A stretch of DNA of 64,000 nucleotides from Pristionchus mayeri (GCA_036245805.1 BTRK01000005.1:18576984-18640983); one strand, 5' to 3'; shown: positions 45,776-58,357, counted from the stretch's first letter. Made by a program: numbers and translations. The notes: generated from the letters alone by a model not told the origin.

Positions 45776-46756
45776 ATGGCTCCCAACCTCTCCTTCAATT
45801 CTCCTCTCTCCTGTGAAACTTCCGACACCGAAGTGGCCGAAGTGCCGCCTGCTGTTTAATGCCAAAGTGAGTTCTATGTTTTTACTAATAATACAATCTA
45901 TTTTACCTCTAAACGTAGTGTATAATTTAAATACTAGAAACTGTAATATATATTCCTTCAGGTTCTTCAGCAGTCAACCTCGTTCTCAGCCTAGCAGAGA
46001 GGAAATATCAAGAGGAGTTGAAGAAGTTGAATGAGAAGAAAGTGATGCTCGTTGAGGAATTGGATGGAGTTGACAAAGTGATCACTCAGGTTTGTGAATG
46101 CAAGAATAGATCAACTTTACCTAAATATCAACTTCAGAAATACCCTGAACTTCCCTCGGCATACGCAGTTCAGAATGATGCAGCATGGAGATACGACGAT
46201 GAAGAAAGATTGAGAGTGAGAATGAGCATGAAGAAACTGAGGAGAAGAGCAAGGAATATGGTAAGAATCACTCAATCTCATGTTGGGGTGAAAGGCATTT
46301 CGCAGAAATTCAACGATCCTTCAATTCTTCTGCGACATTTCGCGGGTTTGCTTCTCATTCTCTGGATCCGCAGTTTTTTTTATTAATTACATTAATTAAA
46401 AATTGTTTTAAAATTTTAAAAAAACTATCACTGATCAGAAAGAGAAATATAGCACGGAGAAGAGTCGCTATCAGAGTAATCAATACTAATCCAAATTGGT
46501 TGTTTCCAGATCGCGGATGCGATGGAAGAGAGTGTGAGCATTCGAGGGAGAATCAACCATCAACTGAAGTGCATCCAGGCAGCCACCGCAGCTGCAGAAG
46601 TCAACAGGAGAATGTGAGTGGATGGGAATAAGACGGAGAGTGACAAGGAAATAAATGAGGATGATCCATGATCATGACCTTTTCAGCTTCTCGAGAAAGC
46701 GTCCCTCTGTGAATGTTGATGAAGATGGCACTGTGAAAAAGGCACGTCTGGAGTGA
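45776..46756 (+). pseudogene. R2: basic coiled-coil protein, stop in exon 1
   Basis: Exons 2-5 are identical to R1 at an offset of 3203 bp. Exon 1 carries the same TAA as R1 and R3. Intron 1 matches R3 and R4 rather than R1, as expected from the crossover. Confidence 0.65.
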
Positions 46757-46789
46757 TCAAGATCTCTATTTCAATAACTATGAAGGATA

Positions 46790-47816
46790 TCACGCCTCCC
46801 ACGAGAGATTCGAGCTGAAACACGGAATGGAAGGAAAATCTTGAAATTGGTTCTGACTAGTTTTGGGCACCTTGAGGTATTCCTAGTAGTCCCCCAAAGT
46901 CTTATTTTGCATACTTCATTTTCAAGCACCCAGCATCAGGTCGGAGATCGGCACCGCCTCCTTTCACGGCGAATATCTTATTTCTCATGTAAGATAATCG
47001 AACTTTGCACTCTGAGTGACCCCCACTAATTTTTCGAGCTCTATCGACCCATCAAAACCGTTTCTCCTAAATGTAAATTTTAACCATGTTACATTCATTG
47101 CAGATTTTCTCGAAAATGTAGGCAAAGGAGCAGCTCAAAATTTCACAGTACATGCAGCGCATCAAGAGCTTTAGAATGAATGGCTTGCGCCGAAAATACG
47201 ATCTCATTGGTGAGACTTGTGCCGATTATAGATTTCCTTATCATTTGAACTTTATTTTCAACAGAATAATTTACCCTCACACCGCTCTCATCGGAGAGAG
47301 CGATCAAGAATGATCGTTTTCACTATTTATTTCTGTTGAAAATAAAGTTCAAATGATAAGGAAATCTATAATCGGCACAAGTCTCACCAATGAGATCGTA
47401 TTTTCGGCGCAAGCCATTCATTCTAAAGCTCTTGATGCGCTGCATGTACTGTGATATTTTGAGCTGCTCCTTTGCCTACTTTTTCGAGAAAATCTGTAGT
47501 GAATGTAGCATGGTTGAAATTTACTTTTAGGGGAAACGGTTTGAATGGGTCGATAGAGCTCGAAAAATTAGTGCGGGTCACTCAGAGTGCAAAGTTCGAT
47601 TATCTTACACGAGAAATGAGATATTCGCCGTGAAAGGAGGAGGTGCCGATCTCCGACCTCATGCTGGGTGCTTGAAAATGAAGTATGCAAAATAAGACTT
47701 TGGGGAACTACTAGGAATACCTCAAGGTACCCAAAACTAGTCAGATCCAATTTCAAGATTTTCCTTCCATTCCCAATAATTGCGATTCTAGCTCGATTCT
47801 CTCGTGAAAGGCGTGA
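46790..47816. mobile_element. 1.03-kb foldback, second copy
   Basis: Duplicate of 43587-44613 carried along in the 3203-bp tandem unit, not an independent insertion. Confidence 0.88.
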
Positions 47817-47955
47817 TATATTGGATGTATGTATAGAACGTTTTGATTAATTTTACGCTGTAATATCTTCACTATTTATGGTGCTTCAAGCTTGTATAAT
47901 AAACATTAACTATCTAAAAAAATCTTAACGTCTAATGCTATACTTCAGCAACGTA

Positions 47956-48481
47956 AAGTACCGCTCAATCGCTTCAATAACGGGCGAGGTTCTGCGAGTA
48001 GCGGTCGCCTCACGTCGCCTCAACTCTGATGCGGCCTAACCCACCTTCAAAGTGAATATTTTTGGGGCAATTTTTGGCCGTAGGCTTCTCAATGCGAATC
48101 AATCTGCGAAATCTGCTCTCGAAAATATTGATTTTGAGCTATGTCCTGGATGTCATCATTTGGGTCTTTCTCCCTTTCCCTCCCCTCATTTCACTTCGTA
48201 ACCGCTCCTTCAAAATATGGACATTTGGAATGAGGAAATGTAGGGAAATTAGGGGAGGGGAGGGGAGAGAGACTCGAATGATGAGACCTCAGAAAATAGC
48301 TCAAAAACAATATTTTCGAAAGCAGATTTCGCAGATTGATTCGGATTGACGAGAGAAGCCCACAGCCAAAAATTGCCGCAAAAATGTTTACTTTGAAGGT
48401 GGTTTAGGCCGCATCAGAGTTGAGGCGACGTGAGGCGACTCGCCGCGCGTCACCCGTTCGGGAGGTGATGGAGCGGTACTG
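47956..48481. mobile_element. 526-bp foldback MITE, second copy
   Basis: Duplicate of 44753-45278 within the tandem unit. Confidence 0.88.
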
Positions 48482-48978
48482 TACAAGTCATTCTTTTCAG
48501 ATCTACATGCTAATGAGATTTGCATGAAAAATGAAACCTTCTATGCAATTGTTTACTCTTTTCGAAATTCGAATATGCTCAAGTTTTTTTTAAATATTTG
48601 CACTATATTGATCGCAGAAAATCATCGTCTGAGTATCATTGCATGGAAACGCAACTGCGGGAAAACATAATTTTGTGATTTCGTTCCAATTCGTTCAGAA
48701 AGTCAAAGACGAGGCGAGACAGGGATGAATTTCATGCTCATAGAGTCATGGATGGAAGTATTCATGTTTCATATCCCTCTTGGGCACTTGAGAAGGTTAT
48801 GATCTATTGATCATCTCCAAAAAAACCCACCCAGGGGACTAATTCATCTATGGTCGGGAGCCTCCTTCAGTCGCCTCCTCTCCCTTGATGACTTCTAATT
48901 ACGACCACTTAATTACGACCATTCCGTCACTCCTCACTCTGCTACCTGTTCATTCATTCATTCATTCATTCCTTCTCC

Positions 48979-49945
48979 ATGGCTCCCAACCTCTCCTTCA
49001 ATTCTCCTCTCTCCTGTGAAACTTCCGACACCGAAGTGGCCGAAGTGCCGCCTGCTGTTTAATGCCAAAGTGAGTTCTATGTTTTTACTAATAATACAAT
49101 CTATTTTACCTCTAAACGTAGTGTATAATTTAAATACTAGAAACTGTAATATATATTCCTTCAGGTTCTTCAGCAGACAATCTCGTTCTTAGTGAAGCAG
49201 AGAGGAAATACCAAGAGGAGTTGAAGAAGTTGAATGAAAAGAAAGTGAAGCTCGTTGAGGAATTGGATGGAGTTGACAAAGTGATCACTCAGGTTTGTGA
49301 ATGCAAGAATAGATCAACTTTACCTAAATATCAACTTCAGAAATACCCTGAACTTCCCTCGGCATACGCAGTTCAGAATGATGCAGCATGGAGATACGAC
49401 GATGAAGAAAGATTGAGAGTAAGAATGAGCATGAAGAAACTGAGGAGAAGAGCAAGGAATATGGTGAGCAACAATCAATCACATGTTGGGGTGAAAGGCA
49501 TTTCGCAGAAATTCAACGATTCTTCAATTCTTCTGCGACATTTCGCGTATTTGCTTCTCATTCTATGCGTGGCTTTTCGTTAATTACATTAATTAAAAGT
49601 TGTTGAATTTAGAAAAAACTCTCACTGATATGACAGAGAAATAGAGCACGGAGCAGAGTCTCCATGAGAGTAATCAATACTAATCCAAATCGTTGTTTCC
49701 AGATCGCGGATGCGATGGAAGATAGTGTGAGCATTCGAGGAAGAATCAACCATCAACTGAAATGCATCCAGGCATCCATCGCAGCTGCAGAAGTCAACAG
49801 GAGAATGTGAGTGGAGTGGACTAAGACGGAGAGTGGAAATAAATGAGGATGATCCATGATCATGACCCTTTTCAGCTTCTCGAGAAAGCGTCCCGCGGTC
49901 AATGTTGACGAAGATGGAACGGTGAAAAGGGCACGTCTGGAGTGA
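48979..49945 (+). pseudogene. R3: basic coiled-coil protein, stop in exon 1
   Basis: Exon 1 has the shared TAA. Exon 2 onward is nearly identical to R4 (ADNLVLSEAERKYQEEL, KKVKLVEELDG). Exons 2-5 are open to the stop at 49943-49945. It lacks the 1.03-kb foldback and the 526-bp MITE and so provides empty sites for both. Confidence 0.65.
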
Positions 49946-50157
49946 TCACGATCTCTTTTTCAGCACCTATGAAGGGTATATTGGCTGTATGTATGTATGT
50001 ATGTATAGAAAGTTACGCACTGTTGATTCATCTTACGCTGTTATATCGTCACTATTTATGGTGCTCCCAGCTTGTATGATAAACATTAACTATCTAAAAA
50101 TCATAACGTCTAATGCTATACTTCAGCAACGTACAAGTCATTCTTTTCAGATCTACA

Positions 50158-50373
50158 TTAGGGTGGTTGAAATGGATCAACGGGTCGGTATTTAGAGGGC
50201 CTCGGCAGATCAGAGACGGATGAGACGGTTAACCCTCCCCTCTGGCAGTCCTACCCTCTCTATTCACTGTGGAGAGAGAGAGATTCTCTCGCCTCTCTCT
50301 CCCTCCCCTCACGGATGACCCGTATGAGAGAGTATACAAGACGGTTAACCGTGATCCATTTCAGCCACACTAA
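50158..50373. mobile_element. 216-bp MITE with 6-bp target duplication
   Basis: Ends TTAGGGTGGTTGAAATGGATC and GATCCATTTCAGCCACACTAA. The left flank TCTACA (50152-50157) is repeated on the right as TCTA...CA, the repeat being split by the mariner at 50378-51619. The paralogue reads GATCTACATGCTAATG without insertion. Confidence 0.85.
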
Positions 50374-50377
50374 TCTA

Positions 50378-51619
50378 TTGGGGTGTCCGGAAAGTTCGTA
50401 TAATTTTTTGTTTTTATTTTTTATTCAATGCTTTACAATTTTCAGTGACCAATGTATGCCCCCTTCTTTCTCACTACCTCCCTCCAGCGATTGGGCAGGG
50501 TCTCGATTCCTCTCTTCCAGAATGCGGGTTTCTTCGAGACCGCCCAGTTCACGAAAGCCCTCACAACTTCATCTCGATTCTTGAACTTCTTTCCTTTGCA
50601 GAAGTCAGAGAGAGAGCGGAAGCAGTGGTAGTCGCATGGGGAGAGATCCGGGGAATACGGTGGATGGGGAATCCTCTCGATCTTCAGCTCGTCCATTTTC
50701 TTCTGGGTCATCTTCGCTCTATGTGGGCGAGCATTGTCCATCAGAAAAAGAATTTTGCCCTGGTTCAGGAGTCTGGGAGGGACTCTGATCGCGACATCTT
50801 CCAGTTGTTCAGAGAAGAGGTCGGCATTGATGCTGGTGCCAGGGGCGAGGATCTCCCAGTAGATGGGACCGAGCACTGAGAAGAAGAAGCAGAGGAGTTC
50901 CTTCTTTCCGTGCTCTTCCTTCTTCGGGGCGGGCGTGGGCTTCTCATCTGCATCCACCCATTGCAGTCTCCTCGCAGGGTTATCGTACGTGATCCACTTC
51001 TCATCTGTAGCGATGATGGAATTGACCCATCGAAGATTGGATCTACCATGGAGTAATTCCCGACAGACTTGAACACTATTTTTCAGCTGTTCGGGGGAGA
51101 GGTCATGGGGAATCACTTGTGGGAGTTTCAGCTTCTTCCCAGATCGATGGAGGATATCGGACACCGTTGATCTGGGAGTACCAGTATCCTTCTTCAACTC
51201 ACGCACACTGGCCATGGGCTTGCGCTTCAGTATGCGGAGAACGAGAGGCTGATCGAGGGAGGGAGGGCGTCCAGAGCGGGGTTGATCATCGAGACCAAAC
51301 TCCCCTTTCTTGAAGCGGGAGAACCACTTATAGCAGAAGGGTATGGAGGGGGCGTCAGCTCCTTCCGACTGGGCCAGGGCAGAGTGGGCCTCCTTCACGG
51401 ATCGGCCAAGACGGTAGTAATGAAGTAAAACTGCTCGGAGGTAGAGATGGGAGTCCATCACAAGAATCAATGTAGCAACTAGGAGACTGATTAAATCCTC
51501 TCACTACTCAACGTCAGAATGATGCAATACATTGTTGACAAACAGATTGCGCAATCACTGCATTTGATCGCGAACTGACTTTTTTCCGAAGCATTATACG
51601 AACTTTCCGGACACCCCAA
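50378..51619 (-). mobile_element. Complete mariner (GGGGTGTCC family)
   Basis: 1242 bp with perfect termini TTGGGGTGTCCGGAAAG / CTTTCCGGACACCCCAA and TA on both sides. It is the only copy of its family in the window with an uninterrupted transposase and both ends. It is inserted in the TA of the right-hand target duplication of the 216-bp MITE. Confidence 0.95.
50442..51458 (-). CDS. Mariner transposase, intact
   Basis: 338 residues from MDSHLYLRAV to the natural stop after GAYIGH (an in-frame Met 4 codons upstream is also possible). N-terminal paired HTH (SVKEAHSALAQ, FCYKWFSRFKKGEFG), WVNSIIATDEKW with the first Asp, LFLMDNARPHRA with the second, and PYSPDLSPCDYHCF with the third: a DD34D-type catalytic triad. 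The two other copies carry a stop or a frameshift. It cuts and pastes the element at TA sites; current activity is unknown. Confidence 0.92.
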   Translation of the reverse strand: MDSHLYLRAVLLHYYRLGRSVKEAHSALAQSEGADAPSIPFCYKWFSRFKKGEFGLDDQPRSGRPPSLDQPLVLRILKRKPMASVRELKKDTGTPRSTVSDILHRSGKKLKLPQVIPHDLSPEQLKNSVQVCRELLHGRSNLRWVNSIIATDEKWITYDNPARRLQWVDADEKPTPAPKKEEHGKKELLCFFFSVLGPIYWEILAPGTSINADLFSEQLEDVAIRVPPRLLNQGKILFLMDNARPHRAKMTQKKMDELKIERIPHPPYSPDLSPCDYHCFRSLSDFCKGKKFKNRDEVVRAFVNWAVSKKPAFWKRGIETLPNRWREVVRKKGAYIGH

Positions 51620-51730
51620 TACATGCTAATGAGATTTACATGAAAAAATAAACCTTCTATGCAATTGTTTACTCTTTTCAAAATTCGAGTATGTTCAAGA
51701 GAGACTATCTGAGTGAGTGAACATGTGCTT

Positions 51731-52949
51731 GGCAAAGTTGGAAAAATGGAATTCGCCCTAAATGTGTATATGTGTAGTACTCAGTGAGCATAGCTCATGC
51801 ATGGCATATTTAGTGCTCTAGATGCCTTATTGAGAAGTACGCGGCATGTTAGTCGGAAATCGTCAATTTTCGAATTTTGTCATTTCGCAATCGTTCGGAA
51901 CGAATCATACCTCAAAAAATTCGGAATATTCATATGATTATATTTACCAAGTTTCATCCTTATCGGTTCTCCATTCTTTCAGAAAATTCGAAAAATCGAT
52001 ATTTTTTGTAATTTATTTATTATTACTCTATCACCGGGGTGGTTTGGGAGCGTTTTTATTTTTAAATCTTGTAGTAGTACCTGTCCACTATTTACTGGGA
52101 GAAACTAAGAGAAATTAAAAATAGAGTTTTCGCAAAATTAGTGGTGAAGCACTGAAAAGTCGAATAAAATCAGTTTGTAATAAGGACCTGCCTACCGTAA
52201 CCCAAAAACAGAATTGGAGGGCAGGTGTTCTGGAGTTATCCTACATGCAGTACTCGATTAGAGAACTCCACCAGTATCAATAAAATTTCGATATGCTTCC
52301 GTGCGCGCGAGAGCGCTGAGGTTGATAAACTACCGTAACCTCTCGATATATTTTAAATCACCGCTCTCGCACGCGCGGAAGCATATCGAAATTTTATTGA
52401 TACTGGTGGAGTTCTCTAATCGAGTACTGCATGTAGGATAACTCCAGAACACCTGCCCTCCAATTCTGTTTTTGGGTTACGGTAGGCAGGTCCTTATTAC
52501 AAACTGATTTTATTCGACTTTTCAGTGCTCACCACGAATTTTGCGAAAACTCTATTTATAATTTCTCTTAGTTTCTCCCAGTAAATAGTGGACAGGCACT
52601 ACTACAAGAATCAAAATAAAAACGCTCCCAAACCACCCCGGTGATAGAGTAATAATAAATAAATTACAAAAAATATCGATTTTTCGAATTTTCTGAAAGA
52701 ATGGAGAACCGATAAGGATGAAACTTGGTAAATATAATCATATGAATATTCCGAATTTTTTGAGGTATGACTCGTTCCGAACGATTGCGAAATGACAAAT
52801 TTTGAAAATTGACGGTTTTCGACTAACATGCCGCGTACGTCTCAGTAAGGCACCTAGATCACTAAATATGCCACGCACGAGCTATGCTCACTGAATACTA
52901 CACATATACACATTTAGGGCGAATTCCATTTTTCCAACTTTGCCAAGCC
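51731..52949. mobile_element. 1.2-kb foldback nested in the left arm of the composite element
   Basis: Left end CTTGGCAAAGTTGGAAAAAT, right end its reverse complement; axis at about 52340. It separates GTGAACATG from the continuation ATATCTTACCG of the composite element's arm, so it inserted later. Confidence 0.82.
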
Positions 52950-53767
52950 TATTCACAAATATCTTACCGAATTAATATTCCGGAACGGATATGATACGGT
53001 TCGGAATTGTATCAAATTTGCGTTTAGCGAGAGGGAAAACACTCAAAATACAACGTTATGAGTCGTTTTTATGCTCGTTGCATTCCTTGTCGCCTCCCAT
53101 TTTATTATCTGTTAATTTTAAAAAATAAAAATCGATAATTTTACGAGAAAATGGCTGAAAGTGTAAAGAAAAATGAATACCGTAATCGGAAACCGTCACT
53201 TTTGCTGTGCAAAATTGCACTTCAAATGTGATACGCCACGCTATTTTCATCAGCCCTCATTTTTCGTCAATTTTGGTCGTTTTCATGGTTATGTTGCTCA
53301 AATTGTTGATTTTTGTGGTTCAGCGAGCTGTCGGCGACGGGGAGAAGAGGAGGAAGGGTGCTGCTCCACCAGGAGCAGCACCCATGGACAACTTTTGACG
53401 ATAAGTTACTTTTTCTCACTTTTTCATTTCCATTTCTGTTCTTCTCTTTGGATATTTCAGGTTATTTTCGTCGACTTTTGGCTCGGGAGGAGGCCCCGAG
53501 AGGCCCGGAGCGGAATCAAGCCGCGCAGGCTAGGTGTAATACAGTTTCATCTATTTTTTGCGCTGTTTCTTGCTAAATTCCTTGTTTAATCGGATGGCAG
53601 TTGGTTTTTAATAATTAAAAACGAGAAAATGTGACTCTAGAAGGTGAATCGATGCCCAATTTTTAGTTTGAGTCACGCATTTCGCTGTTTTAAAAATTAT
53701 CGACGACGAGAAAGCGTGAGCTTCCGTTAAAATGCTTGATATCACTCCGTTGTCGTCATTCACTTGA

Positions 53768-54335
<568 letters not shown>

Positions 54336-54401
54336 TGAGTGATTCATTATATTTAAAAACAAAATTGAAAAGAACAGTAAAAGCTTGTGATGAAATTCTA
54401 G

Positions 54402-54631
54402 ACGGCTGGGGGACTCGCTGGAATCGACGGAGGCAGCTCTTTTTTAGTTGTGGTAAGCTATTGTTTACTTATTTCGAGTACAGCGGGACATATGTTTAGA
54501 AATCCTTTTTTTATCCGATTAGCGTAATTCTTAGGTGACCATTTTATATATTGCCAATTTATTGTGATAACTAAATATTTATTTCCTGTTCCAGATCACT
54601 TGCTTCTTCACTGGAGGAGCGGATTGTTTTG
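54402..54631 (+). pseudogene. Two orphan exons of an unrecognised gene
   Basis: 54402-54452 (after TTCTAG; TAGGLAGIDGGSSFLVV, donor GTAAGC) and 54595-54631 (after TTCCAG; ITCFFTGGADCF, donor GTTAGT) join in phase to a hydrophobic, membrane-like peptide. No start or further exons are present. They lie between the ribosomal fragment and the transposase, so they look like a second captured gene piece. Confidence 0.4.
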
Positions 54632-54757
54632 GTTAGTATTTGTTCACCTTTTGTATGTTTTGTGATAAAGTTATTCCATCCATCTTAGATTCGTTTATTA
54701 CAATGGAACGAAAACAAATGTAAACATGAGACAGGGAGCGGGAAATGGGGGAGGAAC

Positions 54758-56041
54758 TTAATCGTAGACGGGCCCTCCATTAGCCTTTACCACCTTTTCC
54801 ATTTGCCCTTGCATCCGTAGGATCAGTTTGCGACAGAGTTCCTTGGTGAGTCTGGTCGACCACCACTCCCTGATTCCCTTCTCGAGCACATCCAGTGATC
54901 CGGCCTTGTCCTCCGCCTGCAGCCACTGCTTCATAATGGCCCAGGCCATTTCCACCAGATTCAAATCCGGGGACTCCGCAGGCCAGTCAAGGGTCTTCAA
55001 TAAAGGTTAGTCCTGGTATTTCCTAACCATGTTCAATACCTCGATCTCTTCTCGCTCGAAGTAGGCGCGAGTCGATTGAGAGATGTGACATCTCGCATTA
55101 TCCTGTACGAGGATCACATTCCCGCCGTACTTCTTCCTAGAATTAATAAAGTGTGGCAAGGAAACATTTCAGCACTGACTCGGCCCATTTCAGGTAGGCT
55201 TTGTGGATCATCTTCTGGTACATCCCTCCATCTACCGTAACCCCTCGACGGAGAATGACGAGCGGAGTTGCCCCTTCCCAGCTGATACCTCCCCAGATCA
55301 TTAGCTGAAGATAAGGAAGTCTTCAGGGGTGGTTGAATGTGTATTTCGAGAACTCACACTAGGGGGATGCTTGAAGCGGGGTTTCACTCGACGAGAATTG
55401 TCCCCTTTGAGGACATAGACGAATCTTCGCCTCACTCCCGACTGCACCATCGACTCGTCAGTGAAGCAATGGTTCACAAACATAGTTCCGAGTCCGAGAT
55501 GGTGATCGCAGAAGGAGAGACGAGGAGGGCGATTTGCCAAGCGAACCGAATGGCCGTATCTCACGCCACCCTTCTCGAGGCACTGCTCCTTCCGGATCTT
55601 CTTCACCACCGATCGGGACAGCTGCGAATAATGTGTGCATACGGTGGCTATGATTCTCACGGAAAGATTACGGTAGGTATGGATACGTGGTAAATGAGTA
55701 CTAACACTCTCTCCGAATTCGTCTCGGATCTCTTTCACCAGGTCGGACACCTTCTTCTGACTATCTTCCATGTAAGACTCGAAGATGTAGTCAAAGATTG
55801 GCTTGATCATCCTCTTATCGACGATTGTGGAGGGGGTATACGGTCGTCGAGTGTCAAATGTCTTGTGCAGGATACGGTAGACCTGCGACTTAGACACCTG
55901 AATGCTCGAAACATGAAACTTCTTGTTGAATAAAGTGACCTTTTTCTTCCCGATCTCGTGGCATTTTTCTACAATCTGCCCGTAGCTCAGTCCTGCTTCT
56001 CTCCATCCGACTACTTTGTCCTTCCACGACCTTTCAGACAT
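54758..56041 (-). pseudogene. Tc1-like DDE transposase, broken
   Basis: Starts MSERSWKDKVVGWREAGLSY (HTH), includes the second HTH part SKSQVYRILH, a first Asp in FTDESMVQSG, a second in VILVQDNARCHIS and the DDE3-type end DWPAESPDLNLVEMAW. One intron (GTGAGT...TCTTCAG, near 55365-55315) interrupts it. The frame is lost by a small indel near 55160 and by an in-frame TAA at about 55010. It is different from the mariner families and is the likely ancestral gene of the composite element. Confidence 0.8.
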
Positions 56042-56554
56042 CTGGAACAGCCAATGAGAGAGTGAATAAACATGAATGAATAACAAAATGTTGATCAGCT
56101 GAGACACGAATGGTCCTATGAAGTGATTTCATCAGCATTACTCATGAGAAGCACTCCCTCGACCGTGATAAAATTCAGAGATAGGGGATCAGTGTACCTT
56201 ATTCGCTCGTCTCATCTCGTTGTTCTCTTTGTTGATCTCTTGATTCGAATCTTCTACTGTTATTTCATATCTGATAATTCACAGCAAAAGTGACGGTTTC
56301 CGATTACGGTATTCATTTTTCTTTACACTTTCAGCCATTTTCTCGTAAAATTATCGATTTTTATTTTTTAAAATTAACAGATAATAAAATGGGAGGCGAC
56401 AAGGAATGCAACGAGCATAAAAACGACTCATAACGTTGTATTTTGAGTGTTTTCCCTCTCGCTAAACGCAAATTTGATACAATTCCGAACCGTATCATAT
56501 CCGTTCCGGAATATTAATTCGGTACGATATGTTCATTCACTCAGATAATTTTTC

Positions 56555-57026
56555 TCAAGTCTTATATTAAAAATTTGCACAATATTGATCGCAGAAAATC
56601 ATCATCTGAGTACATGGAAACGCAACTGCGGGAAAACATAATTTTGTGATTTCGTTCAGATTCGCTCAGAAAGTCAAAGACGAGGCGAAACAGGATGAAT
56701 TTGATGTTCATAGAAGTAAACCGGAAGGGTGAACTGAGAGAAGAACACACTACATAAGGCGAGGATCTGTCGTTGAATGAATCATGGCTGGAAGCATTCA
56801 TGTTTCACGTCAGAAGTAAATATCCCTCTTGGGCTCTTAAGCAATTTATGATCTGTTGATCGTCTCCAATAAACTCACCCAGAGGACTAATTGATCTCTG
56901 CTCGGAAGACCCCCTTCCGTCACCTCCTCTCCCCCCATGGCTTCCGATCTCTAATTACGCCCACTCACTTACGACCATTCCGTCACTCCTCACTCTTCTA
57001 CCTGTTCATTCATTCATTCGATCTCC
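56555..57026 (+). promoter_or_regulatory. Upstream region of R4
   Basis: Contains the R-family upstream block (ATTGATCGCAGAAAATCATC, then the CTCACCCAGAGGACTAATT block, then (ATTC)n before the ATG). Its distal part was separated from R3 by the composite element. Confidence 0.5.
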
Positions 57027-57993
57027 ATGGCTCCCAACCTCTCCTTCAATTCTCCGCTCTCCTGTGAAACTGCCGACACCGAAGTGGCCGAAGTGTCACC
57101 CGCTGTTGAATGCCAAAGTGAGTTCTATGTTTTTACTAATAATACAATCTATTTTACCTCTAAACGTAGTGTATAATTTAAATACTAGAAACTGTAATAT
57201 ATATTCCTTCAGGTTCTTCAGCAGACAATCTCGTTCTTAGTGAAGCAGAGAGGAAATACCAAGAGGAGTTGAAGAAGTTGAATGAGAAGAAAGTGAAGCT
57301 CGTTGAGGAATTGGATGGAGTTGACAAAGTGATCACTCAGGTTTGTGAATGCGTGAATAGATCAACTTTACCTAAATATCAACTTCAGAAATACCCTGAA
57401 CTTCCCTCGGCATACGCAGTTCAGAATGATGCAGCATGGAGATACGACGATGAAGAAAGATTGAGAGTAAGAATGAGCATGAAGAAACTGAGGAGAAGAG
57501 CAAGGAATATGGTGAGCAACAATCAATCACATGTTGGGGTGAAAGGCATTTCGCAGAAATTCAACGATTCTTCAATTCTTCTGCGACATTTCGCGTGTTT
57601 GCTTCTCATTCTATGCGTGGCTTTTCGTTAATTACATTAATTAAAAGTTGTTGAATTTAGAAAAAACTCTCACTGATATGACAGAGAAATAGAGCACGGA
57701 GCAGAGTCTCCATGAGAGTAATCAATACTAATCCAAATCGTTGTTTCCAGATCGCGGATGCGATGGAAGATAGTGTGAGCATTCGAGGAAGAATCAACCA
57801 TCAACTGAAATGCATCCAGGCATCCATCGCAGCTGCAGAAGTCAACAGGAGAATGTGAGTGGAGTGGACTAAGACGGAGAGTGGAAATAAATGAGGATGA
57901 TCCATGATCATGACCCTTTTCAGCTTCTCGAGAAAGCGTCCCGCGGTCAATGTTGACGAAGATGGAACGGTGAAAAGGGCACGTCTGGAGTGA
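57027..57993 (+). CDS. R4: basic coiled-coil nuclear-type protein (intact family member)
   Basis: Exons 57027-57117, 57213-57340, 57389-57511, 57751-57854 and 57924-57993 keep phase and give 171 residues. Exon 2 forms a strongly charged coil (ERKYQEELKKLNEKK), exon 3 ends in a basic block (MSMKKLRRRARNM), exon 4 continues the coil (RGRINHQLKCIQ), and the end has two lysine/arginine signals (SRKRP and VKRARLE). This suggests a small nuclear, possibly leucine-zipper-like dimer; no family was recognised. The 48-nt intron between exons 2 and 3 is a multiple of three and has no stop, so unspliced mRNA would also be read through. R4 is the only copy with an open exon 1 in the R1-R4 group. Confidence 0.7.
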
Positions 57994-58129
57994 TCAAGAT
58001 CTCTATTTTAACACCAATGAAGGGTATATTGGCTGTATGTATGTATGTATAGAAAGTTACGCACTGTTGATTCGTTTTACGCTGTAATATCCTCATTATT
58101 TATGGTGCTTCCAGCTTGCATAATAAACA

Positions 58130-58309
58130 TCTATACCTATATATAAAGCGCTGTGTGATTCCGTGTGTCCGGATTGCGAAACAGTTGCGAAACGATTACG
58201 AAATGGGGAGGGAGAGAGATCGCGCGTCAACAAGTTGCGAAACGAGTGATTGCGAAACCTACTCCGCTAGGACGGGGCCCCCGCCGAAGGCGGGGGACAG
58301 CCGGACTAG
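58130..58309 (+). mobile_element. Non-autonomous Helitron, copy 2 (180 bp)
   Basis: TCTATACCTATATATAAAGC after an A, GC-rich hairpin, CTAG before a T. It is about 85% similar by eye to the copy at 40157-40330. It lies just downstream of R4. Confidence 0.88.
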
Positions 58310-58357
58310 TTAACTATATAAAAATCTTAACGTCTAATGCTATACTTCAGCAACGTA

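Larger units (their letters stand above)
42755..49176 (+). repeat. Tandem duplication, 3203-bp period
   Basis: 42755-45973 and 45958-49176 run in parallel with a constant offset of 3203. The copies overlap by 16 bp (TCAGGTTCTTCAGCAG), spanning an acceptor and the start of exon 2. The crossover therefore joined exon 2 regions of two R genes. All reading frames compared are identical between the units, so it is recent or maintained by conversion, unless it is an assembly duplication. Confidence 0.9.

Noticed and set aside
43638..47029. Repeated 60-62 residue reading frames in the foldbacks (for example 43638-43826 and 44365-44553)
   Set aside because: They are mirror images of each other within one palindrome and have no start context, codon pattern or splice support.
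8967..49176. Explaining all inverted and tandem duplications as assembly errors
   Set aside because: The gypsy arms differ by stops and an indel, and several insertions have proper target duplications. The 2.7-kb arms and the 3203-bp unit do look identical, so for those two the artefact remains possible.
53207..53589. Frames of 63-138 residues upstream of the S15a fragment
   Set aside because: They overlap the inverted arm of the composite element and each other in three frames with no splice or domain support.
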